64,000 nt of DNA, from the NCBI RefSeq assembly GCF_014836445.1, contig NZ_JACSQV010000001.1, forward strand, positions 263,999 through 327,998, written 5' to 3'. Of the stretch, positions 16,715-25,807 are shown in pieces (within the stretch, counting starts at the first letter, position 1; the number at the start of each line of letters is the position of its first letter). The position numbers were made by a program, and so were the translations under genes. Source of the stretch: Cellulomonas avistercoris. Its GTDB lineage: Bacteria; Actinomycetota; Actinomycetes; Actinomycetales; Cellulomonadaceae. The notes under the pieces were generated by a model that saw nothing but the letters and a program-made list of their open reading frames with translations, was not told where the DNA came from and searched no databases.

Positions 16715-18253
16715 ATGACTTCGCCTGGGGTGTCGTGTCGACGTCGACCTAACATCGCGATCGTGGCACCTCGGACGAAGGACTCCGCAGCAGACGTCGA
16801 CGTTCTCCTCGTGGGCGGGGGCATCATGAGCGCGACCCTGGCGTCGCTGCTCAGCACCCTCGAGCCGAGCTGGAGCATCGAGATCCACGAGCGCCTCGAC
16901 GCGCCGGCTCTCGAGAGCTCGAACCCGTGGAACAACGCGGGCACCGGGCACGCGGCGCTGTGCGAGCTGAACTACACGCCGCAGCGTGCCGACGGCACCG
17001 TCGACGTCACCAAGGCCGTGACGATCAACGAGCAGTACGAGCTCTCGCGCGAGCTGTGGCACCACCTGGCAGCCGCAGGGCGCCTCCCGGGCGCCGAGAA
17101 CGCCGTGACCACGACGCCGCACATGACGTTCGTGCGCGGCGCCGCGGACGTCGAGTTCCTCCGTCGCCGCTGGGAGGCGCTGCGTCAGCACCGTCTGTTC
17201 GCGGACCTCGAGTTCACGACCGACCCGGCCGTCATCGGCCGGTGGGCGCCGCTGCTCGTGGCCGACCGGACCGACGACGAGCCCATCGCCGCCACGCGCG
17301 CCGCGTGGGGCACCGACGTCGACTTCGGCTCCCTGACGCGCGCCATGCTCGCGGACGCCGCCACGCGCGGCGCCGAGCTCCACACCAGCAGCGAGGTCAC
17401 GGGCCTCAAGCGCCTGCGGGACGGCCGCTGGCGCGTCACGGTCGCCGACCGCCGGTGGAACGGGCGCCCGCCGCGCACCCTGACGGCGCGCTTCGTGTTC
17501 GTCGGTGCGGGCGGCGGCGCCCTGCACCTCCTGCAGCGCTCGCGGATCAAGGAGATCCGCGGCTACGCCGGGTTCCCGATCAGCGGCCAGTTCCTGCGCA
17601 CCACGAACCCCGAGATCGTCGAGGCCCACCGCGCCAAGGTGTACGGCAAGGCCGCCATCGGCGCGCCGCCGATGTCGGTGCCCCACCTGGACGCGCGTGC
17701 CGTCGACGGCGGCAGCGCCCTGATGTTCGGCCCGTACGCCGGCTGGAGCATGAAGTTCCTCAAGAGCGGCTCCTGGACGGACCTGCTGCGCTCGATCCGT
17801 CCCGGCAACCTCGTGCCGATGATCGCCGTCGGTCTGCGCAACATGAGCCTCGTGACCTACCTGATCAAGGAGGTCACGGCGAGCGACACCGCACGTCTGC
17901 GGTCGCTGCGCGCCTACATGCCGTCCGCGCACCCGCGCGACTGGGAGCTCATCACCGCCGGCCAGCGCGTGCAGGTCATCAAGCGCGGCAAGGGCGGGGG
18001 CGTCCTGGAGTTCGGCACGGAGCTCGTCACGTCGGCCGACGGCTCGATCGCCGGGCTGCTCGGTGCGTCGCCCGGAGCGTCCACCGCGGTGGCGACCATG
18101 CTCGACCTGCTGGACCGGTGCTTCCCCGAGCAGTCCGGCACGTGGCGTCCGCAGCTGCAGCGCCTGATGCCCAGCCTCGGCGGCGGCGAGTGGGACGAGG
18201 CGCTCGCGCTGCACCAGCTCGTGGACGACGGGACGCTGACGGGCGGACACTGA
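16715..18253 (+). CDS. mqo: Malate:quinone oxidoreductase
   Basis: 512 aa. FAD-dependent peripheral membrane enzyme that oxidises malate to oxaloacetate and passes electrons to the quinone pool. FAD-binding VDVLLVGGGIMSATLASLLS lies near residue 28; further Mqo marks are ESSNPWNNAGTGHAALCELNYTP, SGQFLRTTNP, AKVYGKAAIGAPPMSVPHLD, LMFGPYAGWS and the C-terminal LGASPGASTAVATMLDLL. Length is normal for Mqo (about 490-500) apart from a short N-terminal extension, so ATG 16715 could be slightly long. It replaces or complements an NAD malate dehydrogenase in the TCA cycle, alongside sdhCAB in this window. Confidence 0.96.
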   Translation: MTSPGVSCRRRPNIAIVAPRTKDSAADVDVLLVGGGIMSATLASLLSTLEPSWSIEIHERLDAPALESSNPWNNAGTGHAALCELNYTPQRADGTVDVTKAVTINEQYELSRELWHHLAAAGRLPGAENAVTTTPHMTFVRGAADVEFLRRRWEALRQHRLFADLEFTTDPAVIGRWAPLLVADRTDDEPIAATRAAWGTDVDFGSLTRAMLADAATRGAELHTSSEVTGLKRLRDGRWRVTVADRRWNGRPPRTLTARFVFVGAGGGALHLLQRSRIKEIRGYAGFPISGQFLRTTNPEIVEAHRAKVYGKAAIGAPPMSVPHLDARAVDGGSALMFGPYAGWSMKFLKSGSWTDLLRSIRPGNLVPMIAVGLRNMSLVTYLIKEVTASDTARLRSLRAYMPSAHPRDWELITAGQRVQVIKRGKGGGVLEFGTELVTSADGSIAGLLGASPGASTAVATMLDLLDRCFPEQSGTWRPQLQRLMPSLGGGEWDEALALHQLVDDGTLTGGH

Positions 18254-18258
18254 CCCTC

Positions 18259-18573
18259 GTGCACCACGAGGAGACCACCGAACCGCCCACCGAGGACCTG
18301 CCCGTCCCCGTCAGCGCGCCCATGCGGCACGCCAAGGTCCGGGCGTACACCGACCACACGACCGTCGGTCAGGTCGTGGTCGACGCCGACGGCGGCGTGA
18401 CGATCGGCTGCGCGTGCGGCATGACGCTCACCAACGGCCCCGGCTGGTCGCTCGACGAGCACATCCGGCTGCACCGGGCCGAGGCGAGGTTCCTCGCCCT
18501 GTCGGCGGTGGCACCACCGGGCATCCCCCGGCTGATCGGCCACCCGGGGACCCCGAGCACCGACGGCGCCTGA
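18259..18573 (+). CDS. Small hypothetical protein downstream of mqo
   Basis: 104 aa from GTG 18259, five bases after the mqo stop; ATG 18322 would give 83 aa. The conserved-looking core is VDADGGVTIGCACGMTLTNGPGWSLDEHIRLH with a Cys-x-Cys pair and His residues, suggesting a small metal- or redox-active site, but I recognise no family. Tight spacing suggests co-transcription with mqo. It converges with the DUF2277 gene six bases downstream. Confidence 0.55.
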   Translation: MHHEETTEPPTEDLPVPVSAPMRHAKVRAYTDHTTVGQVVVDADGGVTIGCACGMTLTNGPGWSLDEHIRLHRAEARFLALSAVAPPGIPRLIGHPGTPSTDGA

Positions 18574-18579
18574 CGCCGC

Positions 18580-18855
18580 TCAGCCGGCCTCGCGGGCGGC
18601 GATGCGTGCGGCGACCTCCGGGCGGCGCAGCGGCGGCACGGTCGCCGGCGGGCGTCGGCGCTCGGGCAGCTCGTCCAGCAGGTGCGCCGTGATGTGCGCG
18701 ATCTGCGCGACGGCCCGCTCGAACGGCTCGCGGGTCGCGTCGGAGAGCTGCTGGACGCCCGTCACCTTGCGCACGTACTGCCGGGCGGCCGCCTCGATCT
18801 CGTCGTCGGTGGCGTGCGGCTCCAGGCCGCGCAGCGTCGTGATGTTCCTGCACAT
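18580..18855 (-). CDS. DUF2277 family small protein
   Basis: 91 aa. It starts MCRNITTLRGLEPHATDDEI and continues AARQYVRKVTGVQQLSDATREPFERAV, the pattern of DUF2277, an uncharacterised small helical family common in actinobacteria. The Cys at position 2 is a family feature. It lies 11 bases downstream of the alkyltransferase gene and may be the third gene of the sigma factor-ogt unit. Confidence 0.85.
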   Translation of the reverse strand: MCRNITTLRGLEPHATDDEIEAAARQYVRKVTGVQQLSDATREPFERAVAQIAHITAHLLDELPERRRPPATVPPLRRPEVAARIAAREAG

Positions 18856-18866
18856 GCCAGCCGAAC

Positions 18867-19511
18867 CTACGCCCCGTGGGCGGGCGGGGCCAGAGCCCCC
18901 GCCGTCGCGCGCTCGAGCGCGAGCAGGGTGCGCTTGGCCTCGTCGCCGCCCGCGTACCGTCCGCTCGACCCGTCCGAGCGCACGACGCGGTGGCAGGGCA
19001 CGAGCAGCGGCACCGGGTTGAGGGCGCACGCCGTCCCGACCGCGCGCACGGCCGCAGGTCGCCCGACCGCGGCGGCGACCTGCGTGTAGGACGCCGTGGT
19101 GCCGTAGCCGATGCGCGGCAGGGTCGTGACCACGTCGCGGCGGAAGCCGCGTGCCAGCCGCAGGTCGAGCGGCACGTCGAAGCCGGTCCGCCGGCCGGCG
19201 AAGTACTCCTCGAGCTCGCGCAGCACGGGGTCGAGGCGCGGGCCGCCCTCGAGCACCCGCGGGCTCACGCGGACCGCGAGGTCCTCGAGCGCCGCGTCGT
19301 GACCCTGGACCTCGAAGGCGACGCGCAGGACGCCGCTGTCGGACGCGGCCACGAGCACGCGGCCGACGGGTGAGTCGACGACGCGGTAGGCCACGTCGAG
19401 CAGCCCCTCGTCCTGCGCCCGTGCCACCAGGCGGCCGTGCAGGGCCTGGAGCAGCCCGTCGGCGGGCGCCTCGTGCGCTGTCTCGGCGTGCCGATCCTGT
19501 CCGGTGCTCAT
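18867..19511 (-). CDS. ogt: Methylated-DNA--protein-cysteine S-methyltransferase
   Basis: 214 aa. It repairs O6-alkylguanine by suicide transfer to its active-site Cys, seen in LVPCHRVVRSDGSSGRYAGG. The HTH that inserts into DNA is TTASYTQVAAAVGRPAAVRAVGTACALNPVPLLVPCHR-like, and an N-terminal ribonuclease-like domain precedes it (about 35-125). The N-terminal 35 residues are an extra, Asp/Glu/Ala-rich extension. Its ATG overlaps the stop of the ECF sigma gene (ATGA), so the two are translationally coupled, which points to control of the repair gene by that sigma factor or joint induction. Confidence 0.94.
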   Translation of the reverse strand: MSTGQDRHAETAHEAPADGLLQALHGRLVARAQDEGLLDVAYRVVDSPVGRVLVAASDSGVLRVAFEVQGHDAALEDLAVRVSPRVLEGGPRLDPVLRELEEYFAGRRTGFDVPLDLRLARGFRRDVVTTLPRIGYGTTASYTQVAAAVGRPAAVRAVGTACALNPVPLLVPCHRVVRSDGSSGRYAGGDEAKRTLLALERATAGALAPPAHGA

Positions 19512-20008
19512 CGCTCGTCCGCCTCCTGCGTTCCGTAGGTCCGGCGCAGGGCGGCGACCCCGTCCGCGCCGGCGCGCCGAGCCGCGGCGTCCGTACCGCC
19601 CACGAGGCCCGCGACCTCGGCGTAGGGAAGCCCGCCGAGGTGGTGCAGCACCACGACGCGCCGCTGCTTGTCCGGCAGCGCGCGCACCGCGCGCCACAGG
19701 TCGAGGTCCCGCTCCCCCGGTCCGTCGACGCTGCCGAGCAGCAGGACGCCGGCCGTCGCGTCGGGTGCCTCGACGGGCACCGCGTGGCGGGCGCGGCGGC
19801 GCAGCTCGTCGATCGCCTTGCGGCGCGCGACCGTGACGAGCCACGCCTCCACGTTCACGTCGGCGGGCAGGTCCGGCCAGGCGTGCAGCGCCGCGAGGAA
19901 GGTCTCGGACCACGCGTCCTCGGCGTCGGGCCCGCGCAGCACCGCGCGGCACACGCGCAGCACGGTGCCGCCGTGCACGCGCACGACGTCCTCGAACGGT
20001 CCGTTCAT
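19508..20008 (-). CDS. ECF-type RNA polymerase sigma factor
   Basis: 166 aa. Sigma region 2 (about 5-75) contains RVCRAVLRGPDAEDAWSETFLAALHAW and EAWLVTVARRKAIDELRRR; region 4 (about 105-160) contains RAVRALPDKQRRVVVLHHLGGLPYAEVAGLVGGTDAAARR. No anti-sigma gene lies next to it; instead its stop overlaps the start of the ogt alkyltransferase. It may be regulated by a soluble partner or by transcription. No strong ribosome-binding site is visible before the ATG at 20008. Confidence 0.92.
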   Translation of the reverse strand: MNGPFEDVVRVHGGTVLRVCRAVLRGPDAEDAWSETFLAALHAWPDLPADVNVEAWLVTVARRKAIDELRRRARHAVPVEAPDATAGVLLLGSVDGPGERDLDLWRAVRALPDKQRRVVVLHHLGGLPYAEVAGLVGGTDAAARRAGADGVAALRRTYGTQEADER

Positions 20009-20030
20009 CCCCACAGTGTGCAGACGCGCG

Positions 20031-20061
20031 CCCCGCCCCGGACGTGAGGTCCGGGACGGGG
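20031..20061 (-). terminator. Terminator after the aldo/keto reductase gene
   Basis: Stem 20031-20043 pairs with 20049-20061 with one mismatch and a five-base loop. It lies 52 bases beyond the reductase stop on the minus strand and just upstream of the sigma-factor gene, isolating the two units. Confidence 0.65.
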
Positions 20062-20112
20062 CGTCGTGGTGCGTCGTGGTGGCGGCGGCCGCCGCGCGGC
20101 CCCTGTCCGCGG

Positions 20113-20949
20113 TCAGCGCATCTGCGAGAACGCGGCCGTGGCGGGGTCGGCGCCCGTGCGCTCGTCGGTGTCGAGCGCGTCGACGGCGGCGACGTCCTCG
20201 GCCGTGAGGTCGAACGAGAACAGGTCCAGGTTGGACCGGATGCGCGCGGGCGTCACCGACTTGGGGATGACGACCCGGCCGGCCTGGACGTGCCAGCGCA
20301 GCGCGACCTGACCGGTCGTGACGCCGAGACGCTCCGCGACGGCTGTCACGGCGTCGGCCTGCAGGTCCTTGCCACGACCGAGCGGCGAGTACGCCTCGAC
20401 CGCGATGCCGTGACCCGTCGACGCGTCCTGGGTGGGGCGCTGCTGGAAGGTCGGGTGGACCTCGACCTGGTTGACCGCCGGCACGACGTCCGTCTCGCGG
20501 ACCAGGCGGTCGAGGTGCTCGGGCAGGAAGTTCGAGACGCCGATCGACCGGACGGCACCGTCGGCGAGGAGCTTCTCGAACGCGCGCCACGTCTCGACGT
20601 ACAGGTCCTTGCTCGGCACGGGCCAGTGGATGAGGTACAGGTCCACGACGTCGAGCCCGAGCTCGCGGCGGCTGTCCTCGAAGGCACGCAGCGCCTGCTC
20701 GTAGCCCTGGTCGCCGTTGCGGAGCTTCGTCGTCACGAAGACCTCGTCACGCGGCAGCCCGCACGCGCGGACGGCGGCGCCGACGCCCGCCTCGTTGTAG
20801 TAGCCCGCGGCCGTGTCGATGTGCCGGTACCCGACCGCCAGCGCGTCCTCGACCGTCGCCTGCGTGTCCGCGGCGTCGACCTGGAAGGTCCCGAAGCCGA
20901 CCTGCGGGATCTCGACGCCGTTGTTGAGAGTGATCGTGGGAATCGTCAT
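20113..20949 (-). CDS. Aldo/keto reductase
   Basis: 278 aa. NADPH-dependent (beta/alpha)8-barrel reductase of the AKR5 / 2,5-diketo-D-gluconate reductase type. Visible are GYRHIDTAAGYYNE with the catalytic Asp and Tyr, FVTTKL with Lys, LYLIHWPVP with His, SIGVSNF, and the C-terminal cofactor motif VIPKSVTPARIRSNLDLFSF. Length is normal. Physiological substrate cannot be read from the sequence; small aldehydes and keto sugars are typical. Transcribed alone. Confidence 0.93.
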   Translation of the reverse strand: MTIPTITLNNGVEIPQVGFGTFQVDAADTQATVEDALAVGYRHIDTAAGYYNEAGVGAAVRACGLPRDEVFVTTKLRNGDQGYEQALRAFEDSRRELGLDVVDLYLIHWPVPSKDLYVETWRAFEKLLADGAVRSIGVSNFLPEHLDRLVRETDVVPAVNQVEVHPTFQQRPTQDASTGHGIAVEAYSPLGRGKDLQADAVTAVAERLGVTTGQVALRWHVQAGRVVIPKSVTPARIRSNLDLFSFDLTAEDVAAVDALDTDERTGADPATAAFSQMR

Positions 20950-21020
20950 GGCCCCACCTTCGCACCGCCGACCGGGACCACGCCCGCACGCGCGCGCAGG
21001 GCGCACCGCCGCACGCCTGG

Positions 21021-22325
21021 TCAGGTCGCCGGCAGCACCCGCTCCGCCCGGCGCGACACGACCAGCACGACCACGGCCGCGAGCACCGCGACCGCAGCCG
21101 ACACCGCGTTGAGGCCCGCGTACCCCACGAGCGCGAGCACGACACCGGCCATCGCACCGCCACCCGCTCCCGCGAGCGACATCGCCGCGTCGGACAGCCC
21201 CTGGATCGCGACGCGCTCGGGCCCGGGGACGTCACCGGCCACGATGGCCGAGCCCGCGACCGTCGCGGCGGACCAGCCGAGCCCCAGCAGGCCCAGCCCC
21301 ACCGTCACGAGCACGTGGTCGCCGCCCGCGACGCCGCACACCGCCGCGGCGAGCACGACCAGCACCATGCCGGCGACGAGCACGCGCAGCGGTCCCGCCG
21401 CGTCGGCGACCAGACCGACGAGAGGAGAGAACGCGAACATGGCCGCGAGGTGCAGGCTCACCGTCAGGCCCACCAGGTTCACGCCCGCGCCGTGGCCCTG
21501 CATGTGCACCGGCGTCATCGACATCACGGCCACCATCACCGCGTGCGCCGCCAGCATGCCGAGGACGGCCCCCGCGGACCGCGGGTGGCGGCGCAGGGTC
21601 GCCAGGGCGACGCGCAGCGGCACGTGCCGCCGCTCCCCCGTCGTCCCGTCCCGCCGGCCCGCGACGTCGAGCGGGTCCGGCCGCAGGCCCACCTGGACGA
21701 CCACGAGCGCGGCGAGCAGCCCGAGTGCCGCGAACACGAAGACGCTCGCGAGCTCCGGGAGGCCGGTGAGCCGCATCGCCGAGGCGTCCAGGTGGACGAG
21801 GTTGGGCCCGACGACGGCACCGACGGTGCTCGTCCAGACGACCAGGGACAGGTCCCGCGACCGCGTGGCCGACGTGGACAGGTCGGTGGCGGCGAACCGG
21901 GACTGCAGGTTCACGGCCCCGCCCACGCCCATGAGCACGCCCCCCACCAGCAGCAGCGGGAAGCTGGGGAGCACGGCCGCGGCGACCACGGCCACGGCAC
22001 CCGCCGCCGCCAGCGCCAGCCCTGTCGACAGCGCGCGCCGCCGGCCGCGCGCGACCGCCAGGCGCGCGAGCCCGAGCGCCGCCAGCGCGGCACCGAGCGT
22101 CGACGCCGTCGTCACCGAGCCGGCCCACGCCTCGGTGCCCGACAGGCGGACCGCGAGCAGCGACCCGACCGTCACGACCGAACCGGCCGCCAGCCCGCCG
22201 AGCACCTGCGCCGCCGCGAGCACCACCACCGTGCGGCGCCGCAGCCGGTCCAGGTCGTCGGGGGCGCCCGCCTGCTGCCCGGCCGGCTCCGGGACCGAGG
22301 GCACCCGGTCGGTCGGCGAGGTCAC
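21021..22325 (-). CDS. MFS transporter
   Basis: 434 aa from GTG 22325, with about twelve hydrophobic segments and two six-helix halves joined by a charged loop near residues 215-235. Motif-A-like basic loop ARLAVARGRRRAL follows helix 2-3. The substrate is unknown; the overall look (small residues, no long loops) fits a drug or small-metabolite exporter. A short gap separates it from sdhB downstream of the start, on the same strand but with no overlap. Confidence 0.88.
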   Translation of the reverse strand: MTSPTDRVPSVPEPAGQQAGAPDDLDRLRRRTVVVLAAAQVLGGLAAGSVVTVGSLLAVRLSGTEAWAGSVTTASTLGAALAALGLARLAVARGRRRALSTGLALAAAGAVAVVAAAVLPSFPLLLVGGVLMGVGGAVNLQSRFAATDLSTSATRSRDLSLVVWTSTVGAVVGPNLVHLDASAMRLTGLPELASVFVFAALGLLAALVVVQVGLRPDPLDVAGRRDGTTGERRHVPLRVALATLRRHPRSAGAVLGMLAAHAVMVAVMSMTPVHMQGHGAGVNLVGLTVSLHLAAMFAFSPLVGLVADAAGPLRVLVAGMVLVVLAAAVCGVAGGDHVLVTVGLGLLGLGWSAATVAGSAIVAGDVPGPERVAIQGLSDAAMSLAGAGGGAMAGVVLALVGYAGLNAVSAAVAVLAAVVVLVVSRRAERVLPAT

Positions 22326-22383
22326 GCCGCGACGCTAACGCACCCGGGGGCGCGGCCCCCCACGCTTTCGCCGGTCGCGCAGG

Positions 22384-23133
22384 TCAGGTCGCGCGTCCCC
22401 GCAGGAACGCCCGCATGCGCTCCTTGCCGACCGCCGCGATCGCGCTCAGCGGGATCCCCGCCGGGCACACGACCGCGCACTCGCCGTACGTCGAGCACGG
22501 ACCGAAGTCGTGCTCCATCTGGTCCACCATCGCGACCGCACGCCGGCCGCGCTCGGCGCGGGTCTGCGGCAGCGACGCCAGGTGCGTGAGCTTGGCACCC
22601 GTGAAGAGCGAGGCCGAGCCGTTCGGGCACGCCGCGACGCACGCACCGCAGCCGATGCAGGCGGCGAAGTCCAGCGCCATCTCGGCCGTCGCGTGGTCGA
22701 TGCGCGTGCTGTCCGCGTCGGGGGCGGTGCCCGCGTCGACGGCCACGTGGCCGCCCGCCTGGATCACGCGGTCCAGCGCCGACCGGTCGACGACGAGGTC
22801 CTTGAGCACCGGGAACGCCGCCGAGCGCAGCGGCTCGAGGACCACGTGGTCGCCGTCGGCGAACGAGCGCACGTGCTGCTCGCACGACGGCGTGTTCGCC
22901 TGTGGCCCGTGCGGGCGACCGTCCACGTTCACGCCGCAGCACCCGCAGATGCCCTCACGGCAGTCGGACTCGAACGCGACGGGCTCGCGGCCCTCCTCCA
23001 CGAGCTGGTCGTTGAGCCGGTCCAGCAGCTCCAGGAGGGTCATCTCCGCGGTCGCGTCGCTCACGACGTACGTCTCGAACGCACCCGCCGACGTCGCGTC
23101 CGGCTGGCGCCACACCTCCAGCGTGAGCCTCAT
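22384..23133 (-). CDS. sdhB: Succinate dehydrogenase iron-sulfur subunit
   Basis: 249 aa. The [2Fe-2S] ferredoxin domain carries CREGICGCCGVNVDG and a downstream Cys; the C-terminal domain has CIGCGACVAACPNGSASLF and CSTYGECAVVCPAGIP for the [4Fe-4S] and [3Fe-4S] clusters. It relays electrons from the flavin subunit to quinone. It is the last gene of sdhCAB, its ATG overlapping the sdhA stop (ATGA). The sequence type is that of the actinobacterial SdhCAB with a single large cytochrome b subunit. Confidence 0.96.
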   Translation of the reverse strand: MRLTLEVWRQPDATSAGAFETYVVSDATAEMTLLELLDRLNDQLVEEGREPVAFESDCREGICGCCGVNVDGRPHGPQANTPSCEQHVRSFADGDHVVLEPLRSAAFPVLKDLVVDRSALDRVIQAGGHVAVDAGTAPDADSTRIDHATAEMALDFAACIGCGACVAACPNGSASLFTGAKLTHLASLPQTRAERGRRAVAMVDQMEHDFGPCSTYGECAVVCPAGIPLSAIAAVGKERMRAFLRGRAT

Positions 23134-25124
23134 GCGTAGTTCCTCGTCTGCAGGGGCACGGCCTGGAACGTGAGCGGTTCGTCGTGCCGGACGAACCGTC
23201 CGTCCGCCGCGCCAGGGGCGGGTGACTCCCACGCGGAGACGCGGCACCCCGTCGCGTCGTCGCGCAGCGCCTCGCCGTCGGGGGTCTGGTGGTCGGCACG
23301 GAAGTGCGCGCCGCAGCTCTCGTCCCGGTCGAGCCCGTCGACGCACAGCAGCTCGGCCATCTCGAGGTAGTCGGCCACCCGGCCCGCACGTTCGAGCTCC
23401 TGGTTGAGCGCCGCACCCTCACCGAGGACCCGGACGTCGCGCCAGAACTCCTCGCGCAGGGCGCGGATCTCGGTGATGCCCTGCGCCAGCCCCTCCGGCG
23501 TGCGCGTCACGCCCGCGTACCGGTAGAGGATCTCCCCCAGCCGCCGGTGGAACCGGTCCGGACCCTGCGTGCCGTCGTTCTTCAGGAGGCGCTCGGTCCG
23601 CGCACGGACCGCCTCGAGCGCGTCGAGAACGGCCTCGTCCTCCTGCCGCAGGACCGGCGACCCCAGCAGGGGTGCCAGGTAGCCGGGGACGGCGTACGGC
23701 AGGGTGAACCACCCGTCGACGCACGCCGAGAGCAGCGAGTTCGCCCCCAGGCGGTTGGCACCGTGGTAACCCCAGCCGACCTCTCCCCCGACGAAGAGCC
23801 CCGGGACCGACGTCATGAGGTCGTAGTCGGACCACAGCCCGCCCATCGCGAAGTGGGCGCCGGGGGCGATCCGCATCGGCGTGCGCAGCGGGTCGTCCCC
23901 CGTGGCCTGCTCGTACATGTGGAACAGGTTGGAGTAGCGCGTCATGACCGCCTCGCGGCCGAGCCGTGCGACGGCGTCCGCGAAGTCCAGGTACACGGCG
24001 TTCCTCAGCGGCCCGACCCCGTGGCCGGCGTCGATGCGCTCGCGGGCGGCGCGCGAGGCGACGTCCCGCGGCGTGAGGTTGCCGTACGTCGGGTAGCGAC
24101 GCTCGAGGTAGTAGTCGCGCTCGGCCTCCGGGATGTCGGCGGGCGCGCGGTCGTCGTCGGCCCGCAGCGGCACCCAGATGCGTCCGTCGTTGCGCAGCGA
24201 CTCGGACATGAGGATCGTCTTGGACTGCCACTGGCTCGTCAGGGGCAGCGCCGTGGGGTGGAACTGGATGAACGCGGGGTTCGCGAAGTGGGCACCGCGC
24301 CGGTGGGCCCGCCAGGCGGCGGTGGCGTTGGAGTTCCGCGCGAGCGTCGACTTGCAGTAGATGTTGCCGTAGCCGCCCGTGGCCAGCACCACCGCGTGGC
24401 CGGTGACCGCACGCACCTCGCCCGTGACGAGGTCACGCACGACGATGCCCTGCGCCCGCCCGTCGGCGACGACGAGGTCGAGCATCTCCTGGCGCGTGTG
24501 CAGCGCGACCGCGCCGCGCGCCACCTGGCGCAGGAGCGCGTTCGCCCCCGCGACCTGCAGCTGCTGGCCCGTCTGCCCGCGCGTGTAGTACGTGCGGGAG
24601 ACCTGGACGCCGCCGAACGACCGCGTGGCCAGCTCGCCGCCGTACTCGCGCGCGAAGGGTGCGCCGATCGCGTTCATGTGGTCGATGACGCGGACCGACT
24701 CCTGACCGAGCCGGTACGCGTCGGCCTCGCGCCCGCGGAAGTCCCCGCCCTTGACCGTGTCCTTGACGAACCGGTGCACGGAGTCGTTGTCGACCTTGCG
24801 GGCGCGTGCGGCGTTGATGCCGCCCTGCGCCGCCACCGAGTGCGCGCGGCGCGGCGCGTCGTGGATGGTGAAGCACTCCACCTGGTAGCCGAGCTCGCCG
24901 AGCGCCGCTGCTGCGCCCGCGCCCGCCAGTCCCGTGCCGACGACGATCACGGTGAACTTGCGGCGGTTGGCGGGTGCGACGAGGTCGTAGTGCAGGCGCC
25001 GGTCGTCCCAGGCCTGCTCGGCGGGCACGTCGGGCACGTGGCCGTCGAGCGGGCACCCGACCACGCGGACGTCGTCGGGTGCGAGCACCGGACCCGTCCC
25101 CGCTCCGGGCGTCCCCGCGGTCAC
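23130..25124 (-). CDS. sdhA: Succinate dehydrogenase flavoprotein subunit
   Basis: 664 aa from GTG 25124, overlapping the sdhC stop (GTGA). FAD-binding VIVVGTGLAGAGAAAALGELG near residue 55, the covalent-flavin His region RRAHSVAAQGGINAA, HPTALP in the substrate site, GGLWSDYDLMTSVPGLFVGGEVGWGYHGANRLGANSLL, and the capping C-terminal domain. The first 50 residues are a non-catalytic extension. It oxidises succinate to fumarate and is membrane-anchored by SdhC. Confidence 0.96.
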   Translation of the reverse strand: MTAGTPGAGTGPVLAPDDVRVVGCPLDGHVPDVPAEQAWDDRRLHYDLVAPANRRKFTVIVVGTGLAGAGAAAALGELGYQVECFTIHDAPRRAHSVAAQGGINAARARKVDNDSVHRFVKDTVKGGDFRGREADAYRLGQESVRVIDHMNAIGAPFAREYGGELATRSFGGVQVSRTYYTRGQTGQQLQVAGANALLRQVARGAVALHTRQEMLDLVVADGRAQGIVVRDLVTGEVRAVTGHAVVLATGGYGNIYCKSTLARNSNATAAWRAHRRGAHFANPAFIQFHPTALPLTSQWQSKTILMSESLRNDGRIWVPLRADDDRAPADIPEAERDYYLERRYPTYGNLTPRDVASRAARERIDAGHGVGPLRNAVYLDFADAVARLGREAVMTRYSNLFHMYEQATGDDPLRTPMRIAPGAHFAMGGLWSDYDLMTSVPGLFVGGEVGWGYHGANRLGANSLLSACVDGWFTLPYAVPGYLAPLLGSPVLRQEDEAVLDALEAVRARTERLLKNDGTQGPDRFHRRLGEILYRYAGVTRTPEGLAQGITEIRALREEFWRDVRVLGEGAALNQELERAGRVADYLEMAELLCVDGLDRDESCGAHFRADHQTPDGEALRDDATGCRVSAWESPAPGAADGRFVRHDEPLTFQAVPLQTRNYA

Positions 25125-25807
25125 GCGACGACTCCCGTCAGGACCGCGACCGGGATGAGCAGGTTGCCGACGAGGACGAGCAGCCCGACCACGCCGGCGA
25201 CCGCCGCGCCCGTCGCCCGCAGCCGTCGACCCGTGGCGCCGAGGTCGTTGACCACGCTCCACAGACCGTGGGCGAGGTGGAGCGTCAGGACGCCGATCGC
25301 CAGCACGTAGAACGCGGCCACGGCGGGCCGCTGGAACGAGCTCACGATGTTCGCGTACGCCTCGCCCGGGACGAACGCGTCCGTGGCCGCAGGGCGCGTG
25401 CCGGTCGTGATGTCGAGCACGTGGAAGACGACGAAGAGCAGCAGGACGGTCCCCGTCACGAGCATGCTGCGGGCCTGGAAGCTGCGCAGGCCGCGCAGGC
25501 CCTGGCGCCGGTGGGGCCCGCGTGCGACGCGCGCCCGCCGCCGCAGGACGACCCCCGCCGCGACGTGCGCCAGCAGCGCCGCCAGCATGACGGCCCGGAA
25601 GATCCAGATGAACCAGCCGTGCGGCACGAGCGGCGCCAGCAGGTCCTCGTGCAGCCAGTGCGCGTACCCGTCGAGCTGCTCGGGTCCCAGGAAGATCTTG
25701 AGGTTCCCGACGAGGTGCACGACCGCGAACACCACCAGGACCGTCCCCGTCACGGCCATCACCGCCTTGAGGACCCAGGTGGCGGGTCGTGGCGGTGGGC
25801 TGGTCAC
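25121..25807 (-). CDS. sdhC: Succinate dehydrogenase cytochrome b subunit (b558 family)
   Basis: 228 aa from GTG 25807. Five transmembrane segments near 12-32, 62-85, 107-130, 150-175 and 195-220, with membrane His residues in VVHLVGN, LLAHVAAG, FVVFHVLDI and LTLHLAHGLW that fit two haem ligand pairs. This is the one-subunit anchor found in Bacillus-type and many actinobacterial enzymes, so no sdhD is expected. The frame is open upstream to 25933, but homology starts with the first helix, and the ribosome-binding site is weak, so the start is uncertain. Confidence 0.9.
   Translation of the reverse strand: MTSPPPRPATWVLKAVMAVTGTVLVVFAVVHLVGNLKIFLGPEQLDGYAHWLHEDLLAPLVPHGWFIWIFRAVMLAALLAHVAAGVVLRRRARVARGPHRRQGLRGLRSFQARSMLVTGTVLLLFVVFHVLDITTGTRPAATDAFVPGEAYANIVSSFQRPAVAAFYVLAIGVLTLHLAHGLWSVVNDLGATGRRLRATGAAVAGVVGLLVLVGNLLIPVAVLTGVVA

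Noticed and set aside
23289..25310. Plus-strand frame of about 670 codons opposite sdhA
   Set aside because: Antisense shadow; sdhA has all its catalytic motifs.
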